A program made the position numbers and the translations under genes. Below the pieces are notes generated by a model. The model was not told where the DNA came from and made no database searches. It saw only the letters and a program-made list of their open reading frames with translations. Below, piece after piece: positions 36,955 to 49,989 of a stretch of 64,000 nucleotides of DNA. Position 1 is the stretch's first letter. Each line of letters begins with the position of its first letter. The stretch covers positions 63,396,439 to 63,460,438 of the forward strand of contig NC_134847.1 in NCBI RefSeq assembly GCF_965363235.1. The letters run 5' to 3'. This stretch comes from Mytilus galloprovincialis. Its lineage: Eukaryota; Mollusca; Bivalvia; Mytilida; Mytilidae.

Positions 36955-37045
36955 GCCTGTAAGGGTTTACTTTTACAAACTATGACTTGGATAGAGAGTT
37001 GTCTCATTGGCACTCATACAACATCTTTTTATATCTATATGAAAA
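36955..37045 (-). repeat. Dispersed repeat R4, end fragment
   Basis: AGAGAGTTGTCTCATTGGCA and CATACAACATCTTTTTATAT match the R4 end also found at 12195. Confidence 0.6.
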
Positions 37046-38153
37046 GTCTGCCATTTAATTTTACTCAGCCAACTTTCACCAATCAATGAAATGTGTTTAC
37101 CGGGGACCATTATACCAATACCGGTAAATGTCACAAAAAATCAGCTTGGCAAATTAGACCCGAAATTTCCAGAGAAACGTATACGAACTGTTCTGGTTCA
37201 TAATATGCTGACATTAAAATTAGGCAAAAATTGTCACATTTTTGTTTTGCCTACATATGTATTGGAAGGACGAACAGAGAAAGACAGGAATGATAAGAAT
37301 CGTAGTGAAACAATCGTCCTTCAAGTTTGGAGAAGCGCTAGAAAAATGGAAGTGAATTTTAGAGAAAAAAATGCTATTTTCTGACAATGCTCCAACATCA
37401 CGTTTCAATTTCTGTGTCCAATATACAGGTCAGCGTTTTGTAGTGATTAATATAAATCAATGAAAATTTAACAATTATTTTATAATTTATTCACATAGTC
37501 TTCGAATTCTCGAATTTATGAAATAGAGATGAGAAATGCAACCATCAACATTTGGTAAATAATAGAAGTAAAATAATTTTCCCCTTGGTTTACATTAAGT
37601 CAATTCATCCGAGTGTTTTATAGGATTTATTCAAACAAATCCAATATCATTTGTACATATTTCTTTTTTATACATTTTAAATCATCACAGTGAAGGCATT
37701 TCATTAAATCAAATAAATTATACACATAAATGTGAAATACACAAACAAATAACATACAGTCTCGCTCAAATAGCTGAGATCATCAAAAATATTGCACATA
37801 AAATTAAAACTATAGACTTAAAGTCATACAGCGTCGCTGAGTAAAATGATTGCTATAACTTAAATGCCATAAACCATCGCTGAGAAAAATGATTGCTATA
37901 ACTTTAATGCCATACACCATCGCTGAGAAAAATGCCGCGGACTTCCATTGTCATAAAGCCATACAACATCACTGAATAAAATACTGGCTCAATACTAAAC
38001 AATCATAGTTAAATGTCTCAATGTCACATTAGTCAGGTTACTCTTTGACCGACGGAGATCGCAGACATATGCAGTTGTCCCGTTATCAGAACTGTAGAGC
38101 ACTGCTATATCAGTTTTAGGATAAGTTCAAATTCTAACTAATCACAGCCTTTG
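37046..38153. other. Region downstream of the Bcl-2-like gene
   Basis: It contains an isolated 97-codon plus-strand frame (37091-37384) that I do not recognise, and a degenerate ~60-bp tandem repeat with CCATCGCTGAGAAAAATG (about 37815-37980). The 3' UTR of the Bcl-2-like gene probably occupies the right end. Confidence 0.4.
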
Positions 38154-41100
38154 TCAGTCAACCTCCGAATCTGTTTCTTCTAGCATAGTTTCCTAAAATA
38201 CAAATAATAGGATTGTGAATGCCAATGGGGAATATATCAAATAGTTCAAAAAGACAATAACCCGACCAAGTCAATGTATACATTATTTTCATTATGTATA
38301 AGGAATAACATCAGTCTGTGAGAGATGAGTAAGTAGTTACAACTTAATACAAGTGTATCTATAATGTGCAACTTTTTGTTTAAATCTAAATAGCTGTCTC
38401 TGATCGCTCAAAGAAATTGAAATAGTTAAACGGCGAGGACCACAAAGAGGACCCAAAAATGAATTGTCACGCTACAAGTATTATTCACTTTACCGTACGT
38501 TTTCTCAACATTGAATCGGCTTAACAGGGGGCTGGAAAAAAGCACATTTTCTCTCCGTGATCGTTCTCTCCTAATCGCGAGTCGAAATTATTCTTTTTAG
38601 TTACAACATACAGCATTTCCCACAGAACGAAAGGAAAAATTGGCTTGAAATATTTTATCATTTTGCACCAGTGCTTATAATGCTATTATTATCCATCGTA
38701 GAATATACATTGGCACTCTTTAAATCGTGAGACATTTTTCACCAGGATCCCTGCAATAACCCTATATATAATTATGCAATGTAATTTATAGCAATCAGAG
38801 AGCAGCGTATATAACGACTGCATTATGTAATTTATAGCAATCGGAGAGCAGCGTATATAACGACTGCATTATTCTGGTTAAGGAAGCTTATAAAAAGTTG
38901 TATAAAACATACCAATCCACCTCTATCGTATATCCATGGAGATAATTCCTCGTGGAAATATCTAACCGCCATGTCCTTTAGTTTACAGGCAATACTTCCA
39001 CCAGCCCCGGCCATCACAATAGCTGCTTTAGAAATATAAAAATACAAAGCAACCTGGTCCCATCCTATCGTCTCGCACAAAGCCTTCTTCACTAAGTCTT
39101 TGAAATGGTCGTAGGTTATTTGCTTGACCATGTCCATTACTATCGGTAAAAGATTAGCAGGCAAATTCATCTGAAATACAATAATTTTCTAGTTGTACTA
39201 TTGAAGGAATTTTTATCAAACTTGAAAATAATAGATAAACCAAAAAATTATTTCAATTCTAATTAAAAAAAAAGAATTTGTATAAACCCTGTGGTAAAAG
39301 ACAAATACATTTACAACTGTTGCCATGTATTGTTGGACATTTTGCGTTTAACCTCGTATCTTTAAAAGTCGACATGATTGGAATACAAGTCCGCGCAAGG
39401 AATATTCTCTTGAGAGGGAGCTAGGCCAAAAAGAATGGAAATAAAACATTTTTTATGGTTGTCAAATATACCTTTTACCTTAAAGATTATTAACAGAACT
39501 AATATCCTTAATGACATCTATCTTATTTATTTAAAACAATTGAGAAATGAAATTTAAGGGTGGCAATCGATCCTCTCTATCGTTGTCTTATTTTGAACAA
39601 GACCTCCACTGTATGTCGTCGTCTGATGTGTTTTATAACATTTTATTCCTTCATTTTACACGCATTTCGTGTTGGCTTTTTTCCTGAGAAAACTAATACC
39701 ATTTGTATTTCGCATACATTGTGTATGCACAAAAGTCCTTTATCATTTTTAAATGACTTGTTTTAAGTTTCATTAAAACGTAGACTGCAGTAAAAATCTT
39801 CTCTTTCAAACAAAATAATTTATCATAGCGGATGTAAAGATAACATTTTCAGAGGTCAGTAAGCAAATTTGGTTAAAAGCTATTTATACCTCTCGGGATA
39901 ACCTGTCTCCTTCCTTTCTTAGTTCATCCACTAAGTCTTTGGCAAGCTTCCTACCTAAAAGAATAAGTAATCACTTAATAAAGATCAATGCACGATGGTA
40001 TTATAGAAGGTAAAATGTTCCTCTCTCAGAAGATTTTATTAACATGTCGATTGTTCACCTTTAGCTATGAATTATATACGTTGATAATCGATTTGGTTAA
40101 TCTATCATAAATATCGTAATTAAATATACAACCGCTAACACGATATAACAGAAGATTAATGAAAATACTGGGTTAATCTCTCATAATTCGTTGATTTATA
40201 TGTCACTGATCTACTGCTCATTAGATATCCGAATACTAAGCAAAAGGATAAGAGCTAGATGAATTGCAAATGATGGGGGAAAAAGGGGGGGTTGTAGGAT
40301 TGCTTAACGATTGATTTTCAACAAAATCAACAATTTTATTTACGTTTTTTAATAAACCATTATGGTAATTTTGCATTCATAATGAAATAGGGATAATTTA
40401 TTAACAGAATTGGAATCGGACGTCCCAGTATTTCAAACTTCTCCGAAAACCTTGGTTTTTCCAATTAAGAGAAAAGCTGATGTAATTGTGACACAAATAT
40501 TTTCCAGATCAATACCAGCTGGGATGTGGATTTTTTTAAAGGAAATATTTTAACGCCTCACATATTATGTATGCAATGTATGCACATGACTAAAATATTT
40601 TTCGATTCATCGATTTTATAATATTTAGATTAAATTTCAGTTGAATAATATAGTTTAATATACAAATATTTTATGTAAACATTTAAAAATAACGCACATA
40701 AAATTACGATACAAGCGTTTTTAGATGGTGAATACAACTTTCAAAAGCTGACTGTGTACTACTGCATAAATTGCATATTTTCTACAATTATTAAAAATGT
40801 TTTTCTTGTATTAGTAATTGATTTGTTTTAAGTAGTACTTCACCCAAAATGCACATTTAAAGTGTAAGGGTAGGCATTCAAAGGAGGTAGAGAGACAGGA
40901 AACACTAAATCGGATAGGGGCTTATATGTAGCATAACCATACCTTGAGACGCGGGTGACAACAAAGGTCCAGCAGTAGCGCCTTGGAGAGGTGAAGTTCC
41001 TCCAGCTCCCATGCGCTGGACACAGTCGTCAGCTATTCTATTTAGTCTTCTAGCTATTTCTTCTATCATTTTTTCCTGCTCTGACGATGTTAAAGGCTCT

Positions 41101-43939
41101 TGTGATTCGTCTCCTGTACAAATGAAGGAGACGTTATAGAATGAAATGTACAAATGTTAAGTGTAAGACTGCATATGGCCATACAAAAGAGGATAGTAGA
41201 TTATAATGATTACTATAAGCATTACCTGGCCTCTATTGTATCCATGCTAAGTCAATAAACAAATAAGCAAGTGTTGGATTGATGTTTAATTCTATGTCCC
41301 TTACATCTCTTAGACGCTTTGAAATAATATACAAATTTAGCAGGACTACTTACGAAGTAGAATTCTCATTTTATTAGGCTTTACTTGATACCAAAACATG
41401 TTCAGATATATACCTGTTTGTAATCGATCTACCTCCTTCAAAGTAGAACCCATTGGACCATCAACTTCATCATCATTGCAACCACCCACTTCCAAAGAGA
41501 ACGTTCTCTCAATTGTCCTTCTATCAGTTAACAAAGTCCGCGTTGTTCCATCATTTACTATGGTTTTGTCCTCCTGAATTACTGTTGTATGTGATTCTAC
41601 TTTAAACCCATTCGTAAAAGGACCTAGGTCTAATTTAAGTCCAGATTTCTTATCTTTAATTCCATCAGCAAATGAAATATCTCTCACTGGACTGAAGTCT
41701 TTTCTCTTGTGGATCCTTTTAGCGGGAAATGTGTATGGTTCCTCTTTAACTTCGGCAGACGATAGGCATTTTTCGAACATATTAGTAATTTCTTCACGTG
41801 AGACTTGAGTTTTGTATCTTCTGTCACGCGCGGGCGACTTAGAATTTGGAGCCATGTTCTGAGTGGGACTTTGTTGGTTTGAATGTGATCCTTTGGAATC
41901 TGGAAGTTATATGGTATCAAATACTTAGAATATATAAATAAAGTCTAACCCTGCATGTGCTTTTAACCAAAGCAAAATACAATGAAATTATTTTCTAATT
42001 TGAATTTTAATTTTAGGAGTGAAAATACGATTACATCATTCGCTTTGATTTCGCATACCTAAAGACATAATATATTGTACTTCAAAAGAACGTGTTTGTG
42101 TGCATTTAGATGTACTTACAACCTATAGGCTATAAAAAATATATCCTAAGTACACATTATGATATCTACTTGTATATTTCATTAACAAAGCACATCTTTC
42201 TTTTCCACGTATTGTACTTATATAATTGAAATCTGTATGTAACATTGTTATATAAGCAAAATAACATAATAAACTTACATTCAGACGTTCTTGCTTTGAT
42301 ACTATTATTATTTTTCTTTCGTTCGATAATCTCAGCATCGTTTGAAGTGGTTGATATTTGACCTTTATTGTTGTTAACTCTCAGTACACTATCATTACCA
42401 TGATGAGGGGTCGGTGTCCTTTTAGATTCCTTAGATATCTTTTTATCACCATGTTTCTTATCTTTCCAGAGTATGAATATGATTCTTTCTTTAGTCCTTT
42501 GTACGACACTTTTTTTCTTTCGGTTTTCAGGTGGACTTGTATTATTGTCACTGTCAGACGATGGAACAGTGCCAGATTTCTGTCTATTAAGTTTATTTTT
42601 TCTCCCTACATGCAACTTTGATTTGTTTTCAGTATGAGTGATCTTCGATGTTCTGTCAATTGGCAGAGACTTATATTTCTTATGATCATAATCCTCTTTC
42701 TTAAAAGTCATGGTTTCTACAACATCCTCAAGCGAAAATCTTTGTGTAGCTTTCCTGTAACTATCAGAACGCTTGAATTCAGGAAGGTCCTCAACACAGT
42801 TACAGTCCTCTTTTTCAACGGTATTCACACAATTATCATTTGACGGTTTTTCCTCTTCTGTCGGATTTGATGGCAGATGAAAAAAAAAATCCAATAACTG
42901 TTCGCTTTCCTTTCTAGTTATAGGACAGGTTTGTCTCAGCGGGCGACTTCTGTTTAATGATGAAGGCATTCTTGGTTCTCTTCTCTCTAAAATTATAATA
43001 AACCAAATTAAACAAAACTAATATCGATTTGCTTGATACCTGGTCGAAGCATGGAATTTCCTTTTGGAAAAGTTGTTGTATATGTACTGTTACATAAAAT
43101 GAATGTACTATATATAGTATAATAGCATTCAAGATAACCCGTGACTTTTTAACCTTTCAGTAGTCATCTGAATTAACAGATTTACTTAAATTCTGTATTG
43201 TTGAAATAGCTGATTAAAATGTTTCAATGGAACCGATTAAAATACCTGTCCTCTAATATGTGTGTACACAATATTTTTTTCATCATATGGTAATTTAGTT
43301 ATTTATAAATAATGAATGAATAATGTACAAACAATATAAAACCACAGTTGACTAACGACAGGTAAATAGGTCTATAAAACCTGTTTACTTTTCAAAAGTT
43401 GACATCTGATGGTTATCTTAAACCTTTAATGATACTTTCCAAAGTGTCTTTTATTTGGGACTGTGTTAAATTTTAACCAAAATGCAATAACTTAGTCATG
43501 AAATTAGTGCAGATCTATTGAAGCATTATATATTGATTAAGTCACTAGGGGACATGTTTATCAAAGTCATCTTTCTTTGGAATATTTTATCAAGTTTAAT
43601 AAAGTTTGTCTACGATTAAACCTTGTAAACGACACTACCTGGAATATTGCGTACACTATCCAATAATAAAATGAAAACTTACATCATGTTTAGAAATATA
43701 TATATCCTTTGTAACACCTGGAATGATTATGTCAGTTTACATTCAGGTGACATTTGTGGTTTATTGAACTGACTAACAATGCAACAAAAATACTTCCGTA
43801 TTTGGAGTGAATGACGTAAACTAATCTATATTTAGAGACGGGTGGAAATCGGGTAGTTTATTTTTTGATAAGAGTTATTTTTAGATTTTTGGGTAAAATT
43901 CTTACCTGTTTCATTGGCGGAAAATCCTTGTATTGTCAT
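38154..43939 (-). CDS. Bcl-2-family (Bax/Bak-like) protein with long disordered N terminus and two BH3-like motifs
   Basis: Seven exons by eye: 43939-43906, 42986-42279, 41899-41414, 41113-40943, 39954-39890, 39170-38913, 38192-38154, all GT-AG with matching phases, 586 aa. An in-frame stop lies eight codons before the ATG. Residues ~12-409 are polar, Lys/Ser-rich and probably disordered. Two BH3-like helices follow: IEEIARRLNRIADDC (~426-440) and DLVDELRKEGDRLSR (~473-487). BH1-like TIGWDQVALYFY (~522-533) and BH2-like PWIYDRGGL (566-574) follow with Bax/Bak spacing. The last 12 residues are acidic, with no tail anchor. Bcl-2 proteins control mitochondrial outer-membrane permeability in apoptosis; whether this one promotes or blocks it is unknown. 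The usual BH1 NWGR is GWDQ here. The length is about three times the family norm. The last exon is the least certain. Confidence 0.8.
38779..38870. repeat. Tandem duplication, 2 x 46 bp, near a splice donor
   Basis: Two 46-bp units differing at one base, each with GAGAGCAGCGTATATAACGA, end 43 bp from the donor of the BH1/BH2 exon, in the last intron. Confidence 0.85.
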
Positions 43940-44644
43940 TATGATATTAATACAATACTGTCAGAGTTGAGGGTAACCAGAGAAAACAGTTGCAGTAACT
44001 TTAAATAAAGCAAAAGCTATGTATGAGGACTTGTCTGAATGGGGGTTCTATTTCCTTTCAGTGACTTCAGTTTTTATACCATTTTATCTCAATCAAAAAT
44101 AAATTAACGCGCTTGCTCATTTTTTTTTTGCAGCGACAATCATGAATAGGAAAGAACTAATTATAAAGGGGCACATGGCCCAAGCGCCTTTGTAAGAACA
44201 TGTAATTGCATGCATACTGTAGGGAGCTACAATTTGATTTTTATAGGGGAGGGAGGTCTAAAAAAAAAAGGCAGGACATGAGTTTTGGGCAATAAATTTA
44301 GGCAGGCTGAGCAACTTATAAAAAAGGCGCAGGATGACAATTTAGGCAAATAAAGTCAAGATAAACTAATAAAAAGGTAGGACCGAATAGAGTGAAAAAT
44401 AAAAATGCAGGACAGAGATTACAACTAAAAAAAATCAGGACAAACTAACCCCTTCCTTAAAATCAAATGGTTTACATAAACTTAATGTTTGACAATTAAA
44501 ACTAGACATCAGGTCATATTGCAATTAATATGTTAAACACACATGACTCATCAACAATGTTTTTAACTATACCAAATCTAATCTGAATGTTATCTAATAT
44601 TTTTTTTTTCAAACAAAATGATAACCATAAACAACGCAGAGAGG
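43940..44644. other. Upstream region of the Bcl-2-like gene
   Basis: Presumed promoter and 5' UTR. No clear TATA box or other gene is seen. Confidence 0.35.
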
Positions 44645-44760
44645 CATCTTGTCATCTTCGCTAGCCAAGGGTAACGATCCAGCCTCCTTCTACCAACCAG
44701 GTCCATCAGGTAGAGAGAAGGGGGCTGTATCGTTACCCTTGGTTGGTGAAGATGGCATCT
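44645..44760. mobile_element. Foldback element, ~115 bp
   Basis: Arms of about 45 bp are inverted: the left has CCAAGGGTAACGATCCAGCC and the right GGCTGTATCGTTACCCTTGG, around a short loop. It is GC-rich compared with its surroundings. Probably a foldback MITE. Confidence 0.75.
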
Positions 44761-45445
44761 GGTATATACGAAAGGATAATTCCTAGGCACTTTTTTTTAT
44801 TTTAACAAAAATAATAAAGATTCTTCATTTTTTCAACCATTGAAAACACTAGTGTGGATCTAGCCGGCGTTAATATTCATGAGGCTAGCCGTCAATAATA
44901 TTCATGAGATCAAAACCGCGTTCGATGAAATGTTTTGGGTAGTTATTAGATTGTGACAATAAAATAACTTTTGCTGTTAATATCCATTATGGTTATGCTA
45001 TTTATAGCAATATAAAGTAATTAGGAAATAGTAAGCCAATAGGTGTCTTCTGCAAGGTCCGCGTCATATAAAATGAAAGTAAATGAAAAGTTTAATTGCA
45101 TTGCCTCACACAACACAAAACAATTATGAACATTAAAATGTTGTTATTATTGAATCAATGTAAACTATAGTAATTAAACAAGATGATTAAATATAGGGTA
45201 ATTAAATGGAATTAATTGTCATATGGGCATTCCATAATCTGTTCGTTGTCTACAAATATAGTCCAATTCTAAAACTAAAATATACAATACATACGATAGT
45301 ATCACACAATTAAAAAGATCAGAAAAACAAGAAACATAGTTTATTGAAGGAATATAATAAACAGAAAAATAGAAACTGTCAATTACTATTTCAATGAAAT
45401 AATTCTTCAAAATCAGAGTCTTTAATCTCAACATTACCAGTCCAT
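44761..45445. other. Unique stretch left of the satellite
   Basis: No gene is seen. The word TAATATTCATGAG occurs twice within about 40 bp (about 44870-44910). Confidence 0.35.
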
Positions 45446-48400
45446 TTAATTGCCTCTAAAATGGTCCATAGCACTTATGCCCTAGACCCGTACGAGTTAG
45501 TCAGAAAAGGATAAGGGGGGTACCCTGGTATATCACAAATTCGAAAATGAACTATTTCCGGCTGGCCAAACGAAGAGATTCTCCACGTGGGCAATGATAC
45601 CAGAGGAAGAGGTACTTATTGCCTTTAAAATGGCCCATAGCACTTATACCCTAGACCCGTACGAGTTTGTCAGTAGAGGGTTCAAAGGGGGGATATGGTA
45701 TCCCGGATACAACGAATTCGAACTGAACTATTGCCGGCTGGCCAAACTAAGAGATTCTCCACATCGACCATTATACCAGAGGTAGAGGTTGGTATTGCCT
45801 CTAAAATGGCCCATAGCACTTATGCCCTAGACCCGTACGAGTTAGTCAGAAAAGGATAAAGGGGGGGGGGCGTACCCTGGTATATCACAAATTCGAAAAT
45901 GAACTATTGCCGGCTGGCCAAACGAAGAGATTCTCCACGTGGGCAATGATACCAGAGGAAGAGGTACTTATTGCCTTTAAAATGGCCCATAGCACTTATA
46001 CCCTAGACCCGTACGAGTTTGTCAGTATAGGGTTCAAAGGGGGGATATGGTATCCCGGATACAACGAATTCGAACTGAACTATTGCCGGCTGGCCAAACT
46101 AAGAGATTCTCCACATCGACCATTATACCAGAGGTAGAGGTTGGTATGGCCTCTAAAATGGCCCATAGCACTTATGCCCTAGACCCGTACGAGTTAGTCA
46201 GAAAAGGATAAGGGTGTACCCTGGTATATCACAAATTCGAAAATGAACTATTGCCGGCTGGCCAAACGAAGAGATTCTCCACGCGTGCAATGATACCAGA
46301 GGAAGAGGTACTTATTGCCTTTAAAATGGCTTATAGTACTTATACCCTAGACCCGTACGAGTTTGTCAGTAGAGGGTTCAAAAGGGGGATATGGTATCCC
46401 GGATACAACGAATTCGAACTGAACTATTGCCGGCTGGCCAAACTAAGAGATTCTCCACATCGACCATTATACCAGAGGTAGAGGTTGGTATTGCCTCTAA
46501 AATGGCCCATAGCACTTATGCCCTAGACCCGTACGAGTTAGTCAGAAAAGGATAAGGGGGGGGGGGCGTACCCTGGTATATCACAAATTCGAAAATGAAC
46601 TATTTCCGGCTAGCCAAACGAAGAGATTCTCCACGTGGGCAATGATACCAGAGGAAGAGGCACTTATTGCCTTTAAAATGGCCCATAGCACTTATACTCT
46701 AGACCCGTACGAATTTGTCAGTAGAGGGTTCAAAGGGGGGATATGGTATCCCGGATACAACGAATTCGAACTGAACTATTGCCGGCTGGCCAAACTAAGA
46801 GATTCTCCACATCGACCATTATACCAGAGGTAGAGGTTGGTATGGCCTCTAAAATGGCCCATAGCACTTATGCCCTAGACCCGTACGAGTTAGTCAGAAA
46901 AGGATAAGGGGGGTATCCTGGTATATCACAAATTCGAAAATGAACTATTGCCGGCTGGCCAAACGAAGAGATTCTCCACGTGGGCAATCATACCAGAGGA
47001 AGAGCCACATATTGCCTTTAAAATGGCCTATAGCACTTATACTCTAGACCCGTACGAGTTTGTCAGTAGAGGGTTCAAAGGGGGGATATGGTATCCCGGA
47101 TACAACGAATTCGAACTGAACTATTGCCGGCTGGCCAAACTAAGAGATTCTCCACATCGACCATTATACCAGAGGTAGAGGTTGGTATTGCCTCTAAAAT
47201 GGCCCATAGCACTTATGCCCTAGACCCGTACGAGTTAGTCAGAAAAGGATAAGGGGGGTACCCTGGTATATCACAAATTCGAAAATGAACTATTGCCGGC
47301 TGGCCAAACGAAGAGATTCTCCACGTGGGCAATGATACCAGAGGAAGAGGTACTTATTGCCTTTAAAATGGCTTATAGTACTTATACCCTAGACCCGTAC
47401 GAGTTTGTCAGTAGAGGGTTCAAAAGGGGGATATGGTATCCCGGATACAACGAATTCGAACTGAACTATTGCCGGCTGGCCAAACTAAGAGATTCTCCAC
47501 ATCGACCATTATACCAGAGGTAGAGGTTGGTATTGCCTCTAAAATGGCCCATAGCACTTATGCCCTAGACCCGTACGAGTTAGTCAGAAAAGGATAAGGG
47601 GGGGGGGGGGCGTACCCTGGTATATCACAAATTCGAAAATGAACTATTTCCGGCTAGCCAAACGAAGAGATTCTCCACGTGGGCAATGATACCAGAGGAA
47701 GAGGCACTTATTGCCTTTAAAATGGCCCATAGCACTTATACTCTAGACCCGTACGAGTTTGTCAGTAGAGGGTTCAAAGGGGGGATATGGTATCCCGGAT
47801 ACAACGAATTCGAACTGAACTATTGCCGGCTGGCCAAACTAAGAGATTCTCCACATCGACCATTATACCAGAGGTAGAGGTTGGTATGGCCTCTAAAATG
47901 GCCCATAGCACTTATGCCCTAGACCCGTACGAGTTAGTCAGAAAAGGATAAGGGGGTACCCTGGTATCTCACAAATTCGAAAATGAACTATTGCCGGCTG
48001 GCCAAACGAAGAGATTCTCCACGTGGGCAATGATACCAGAGGAAGAGGTACTTATTGCCTTTAAAATGGCCTATAGTACTTATACCCTAGACCCGTACGA
48101 GTTTGTCAGTAGAGGGTTCAAAAGGGGGATATGGTATCCCGGATACAACGAATTCGAACTGAACTATTGCCGGCTGGCCAAACTAAGAGATTCTCCACAT
48201 CGACCATTATACCAGAGGTAGAGGTTGGTATTGCCTCTAAAATGGCCCATAACACTTATGCCCTAGACCCGTACGAGTTAGTCAGAAAAGGATAAGAGGG
48301 GGGGGTACCCTGGTATATCACAAATTCGAAAATGAACTATTGCCGGCTAGCCAAACGAAGAGATTCTCCACGTGGGCAATCATACCAGAGGAAGAGCCAC

Positions 48401-49390
48401 TTATTGCCTTTAAAATGGCCCATAGCACTTATACTCTAGACCCGTACGAGTTTGTCAGTAGAGGGTTCAAAGGGGGGATATGGTATCCCGGATACAACGA
48501 ATTCGAACTGAACTATTGCCGGCTGGCCAAACTAAGAGATTCTCCACATCGACCATTATTCCAGAGGTGGAGGTTGGTATGGCCTCTAAAATGGCCCATA
48601 GCACTTATGCCCTAGACCCGTACGAGTTAGTCAGAAAAGGATAAGGGGGGTACCCTGGTATATCACAAATTCGAAAATGAACTATTGCCGGCTGGCCAAA
48701 CGAAGAGATTCTCCACGTGGGCAATATTAATGATACCAGAGGAAGAGGTACTTATTGCCTTTAAAATGGCCCATAGCATTTATACCCTAGACCCGTACGA
48801 TTTTGTCAGTAAAGGGTTAATAGGGGGGATATGGTGTCACGGTATACAACGAATTCGATCTGAATTATTGCCGGCTGGTCAAACTATGAGATTCTCCACG
48901 TGGGCCATTATACCAGTGGTAGAGGTAGGCATTTCCTTTAAAATGGCCCATAACAATCATGCCCTAGACCTGTGCAAATTTGTCAGCAGACGGTTTAAAG
49001 GGGGATATAGTATCCCGGTGTACAACGAAGTCAAAATGAAATATTGACCGACTAAGATAATCTAAACGTGGACCATATTAGCAGAGGTAGAGGTAGCCAT
49101 TGCCTTTAAGATGGGCCATAGCACTAACCCTGATTGCGTTGTCAAACATATCAGATGTATGGAATAATGTTGCCTCGAAAATTACCCATGGTTCTTATGT
49201 CCTAGACCCGTACCTGTTGAAAGCAAAGGGAAGTACTCGTGTATATCACAAAGACCAAACTAAGAGTTTCTCCTTGTGGGCTAACAAAAAGATTAGCATA
49301 GGTGTTTTCTCTAAAAAGGCCCATGTATCGTATATCATAGATCCGTACGTATTGGTAGGAAAAGGGTAAGGGAAGTACTCTTGTATATCA
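45446..49390 (+). repeat. Dimeric satellite array, + orientation (unit ~345 bp)
   Basis: Alternating ~172-bp monomers A (with CCAGAGGAAGAGGTACTTAT) and B (with CCAGAGGTAGAGGTTGGTAT) form ~345-bp dimers. Both share CCGGCTGGCCAAAC and CTAGACCCGTACGAG. Dimers from 45.6 to 48.7 kb are nearly identical; the last ~600 bp (48.8-49.39 kb) are clearly diverged, as expected at an array edge. Monomer B contains a G run of about 2-12 bases. Each A monomer carries a repeated open frame (KMAHSTYTLDPYEFVSRG), which I treat as a product of the repeat rather than a gene. Confidence 0.9.
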
Positions 49391-49424
49391 AAATATTCAA
49401 ACATACTTTTACTTGCTGGTCATT

Positions 49425-49985
49425 TTAAAGGTAATTAGTACCTTAACCTCTGTATCATGGTCCACGAGGAGAATCTTTTAGTTTGACAAGTCGTCAATAG
49501 TTCAATTCGACTTTGAGATATATAAAGGTGCCCATCTTTCTCTTTGCTGACTAGGTCGTACGGTCTAGGGTATAGTAGTATGGGTCATTTTAGAGGTAAT
49601 TCCTATTTCTATCTCTGATATAATGACCCACTTGGAGAATTTCTTAATTTGGCCTTCCGGAAATAGTTTTTTTCGACTTCGTGATGAATCGGAGTACCAC
49701 AACCCTTGTTATCCCCTCCTGACAAACTCGTACGGGTCTAGGACATAAGTACTATGGGCCATTATACAACTACTACATATACCTCTTGTGTCATGACCCA
49801 TGTGGAAAATGTCTTGGTTTGGCCAGCTGGCAATAGTTCATTTCGACTTTGTGATATATAAAGGTACCAACCTTATCCTTTCCTGGCTAAGTTTTACGAG
49901 TCTAGGGCATTAAAGATTTTTGTCATTTTTGAGGCAATGGATACCTCTCCCTCTGATATAATGACTCGTGTGAATAATTCTTTCT
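49425..49985 (-). repeat. Diverged satellite monomers, - orientation
   Basis: About three degenerate monomers with CTCGTACGGGTCTAGG-like words, the reverse complement of the array just to the left. Orientation switches at about 49390-49425. Confidence 0.8.
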
Positions 49986-49989
49986 ATTC

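Noticed and set aside
37091-37384. 97-codon plus-strand frame
   Set aside because: Not recognised, no splice context or family match; kept only as a note in the intergenic entry.
45594-49047. Series of near-identical 63-120-codon frames
   Set aside because: They follow the satellite unit and end at the same monomer-B stop; treated as satellite, with the coding idea kept only as a question.
45446-49390. CENP-B box in the satellite as a centromere mark
   Set aside because: TTCG and CCGG words are present but not in the CENP-B box arrangement.
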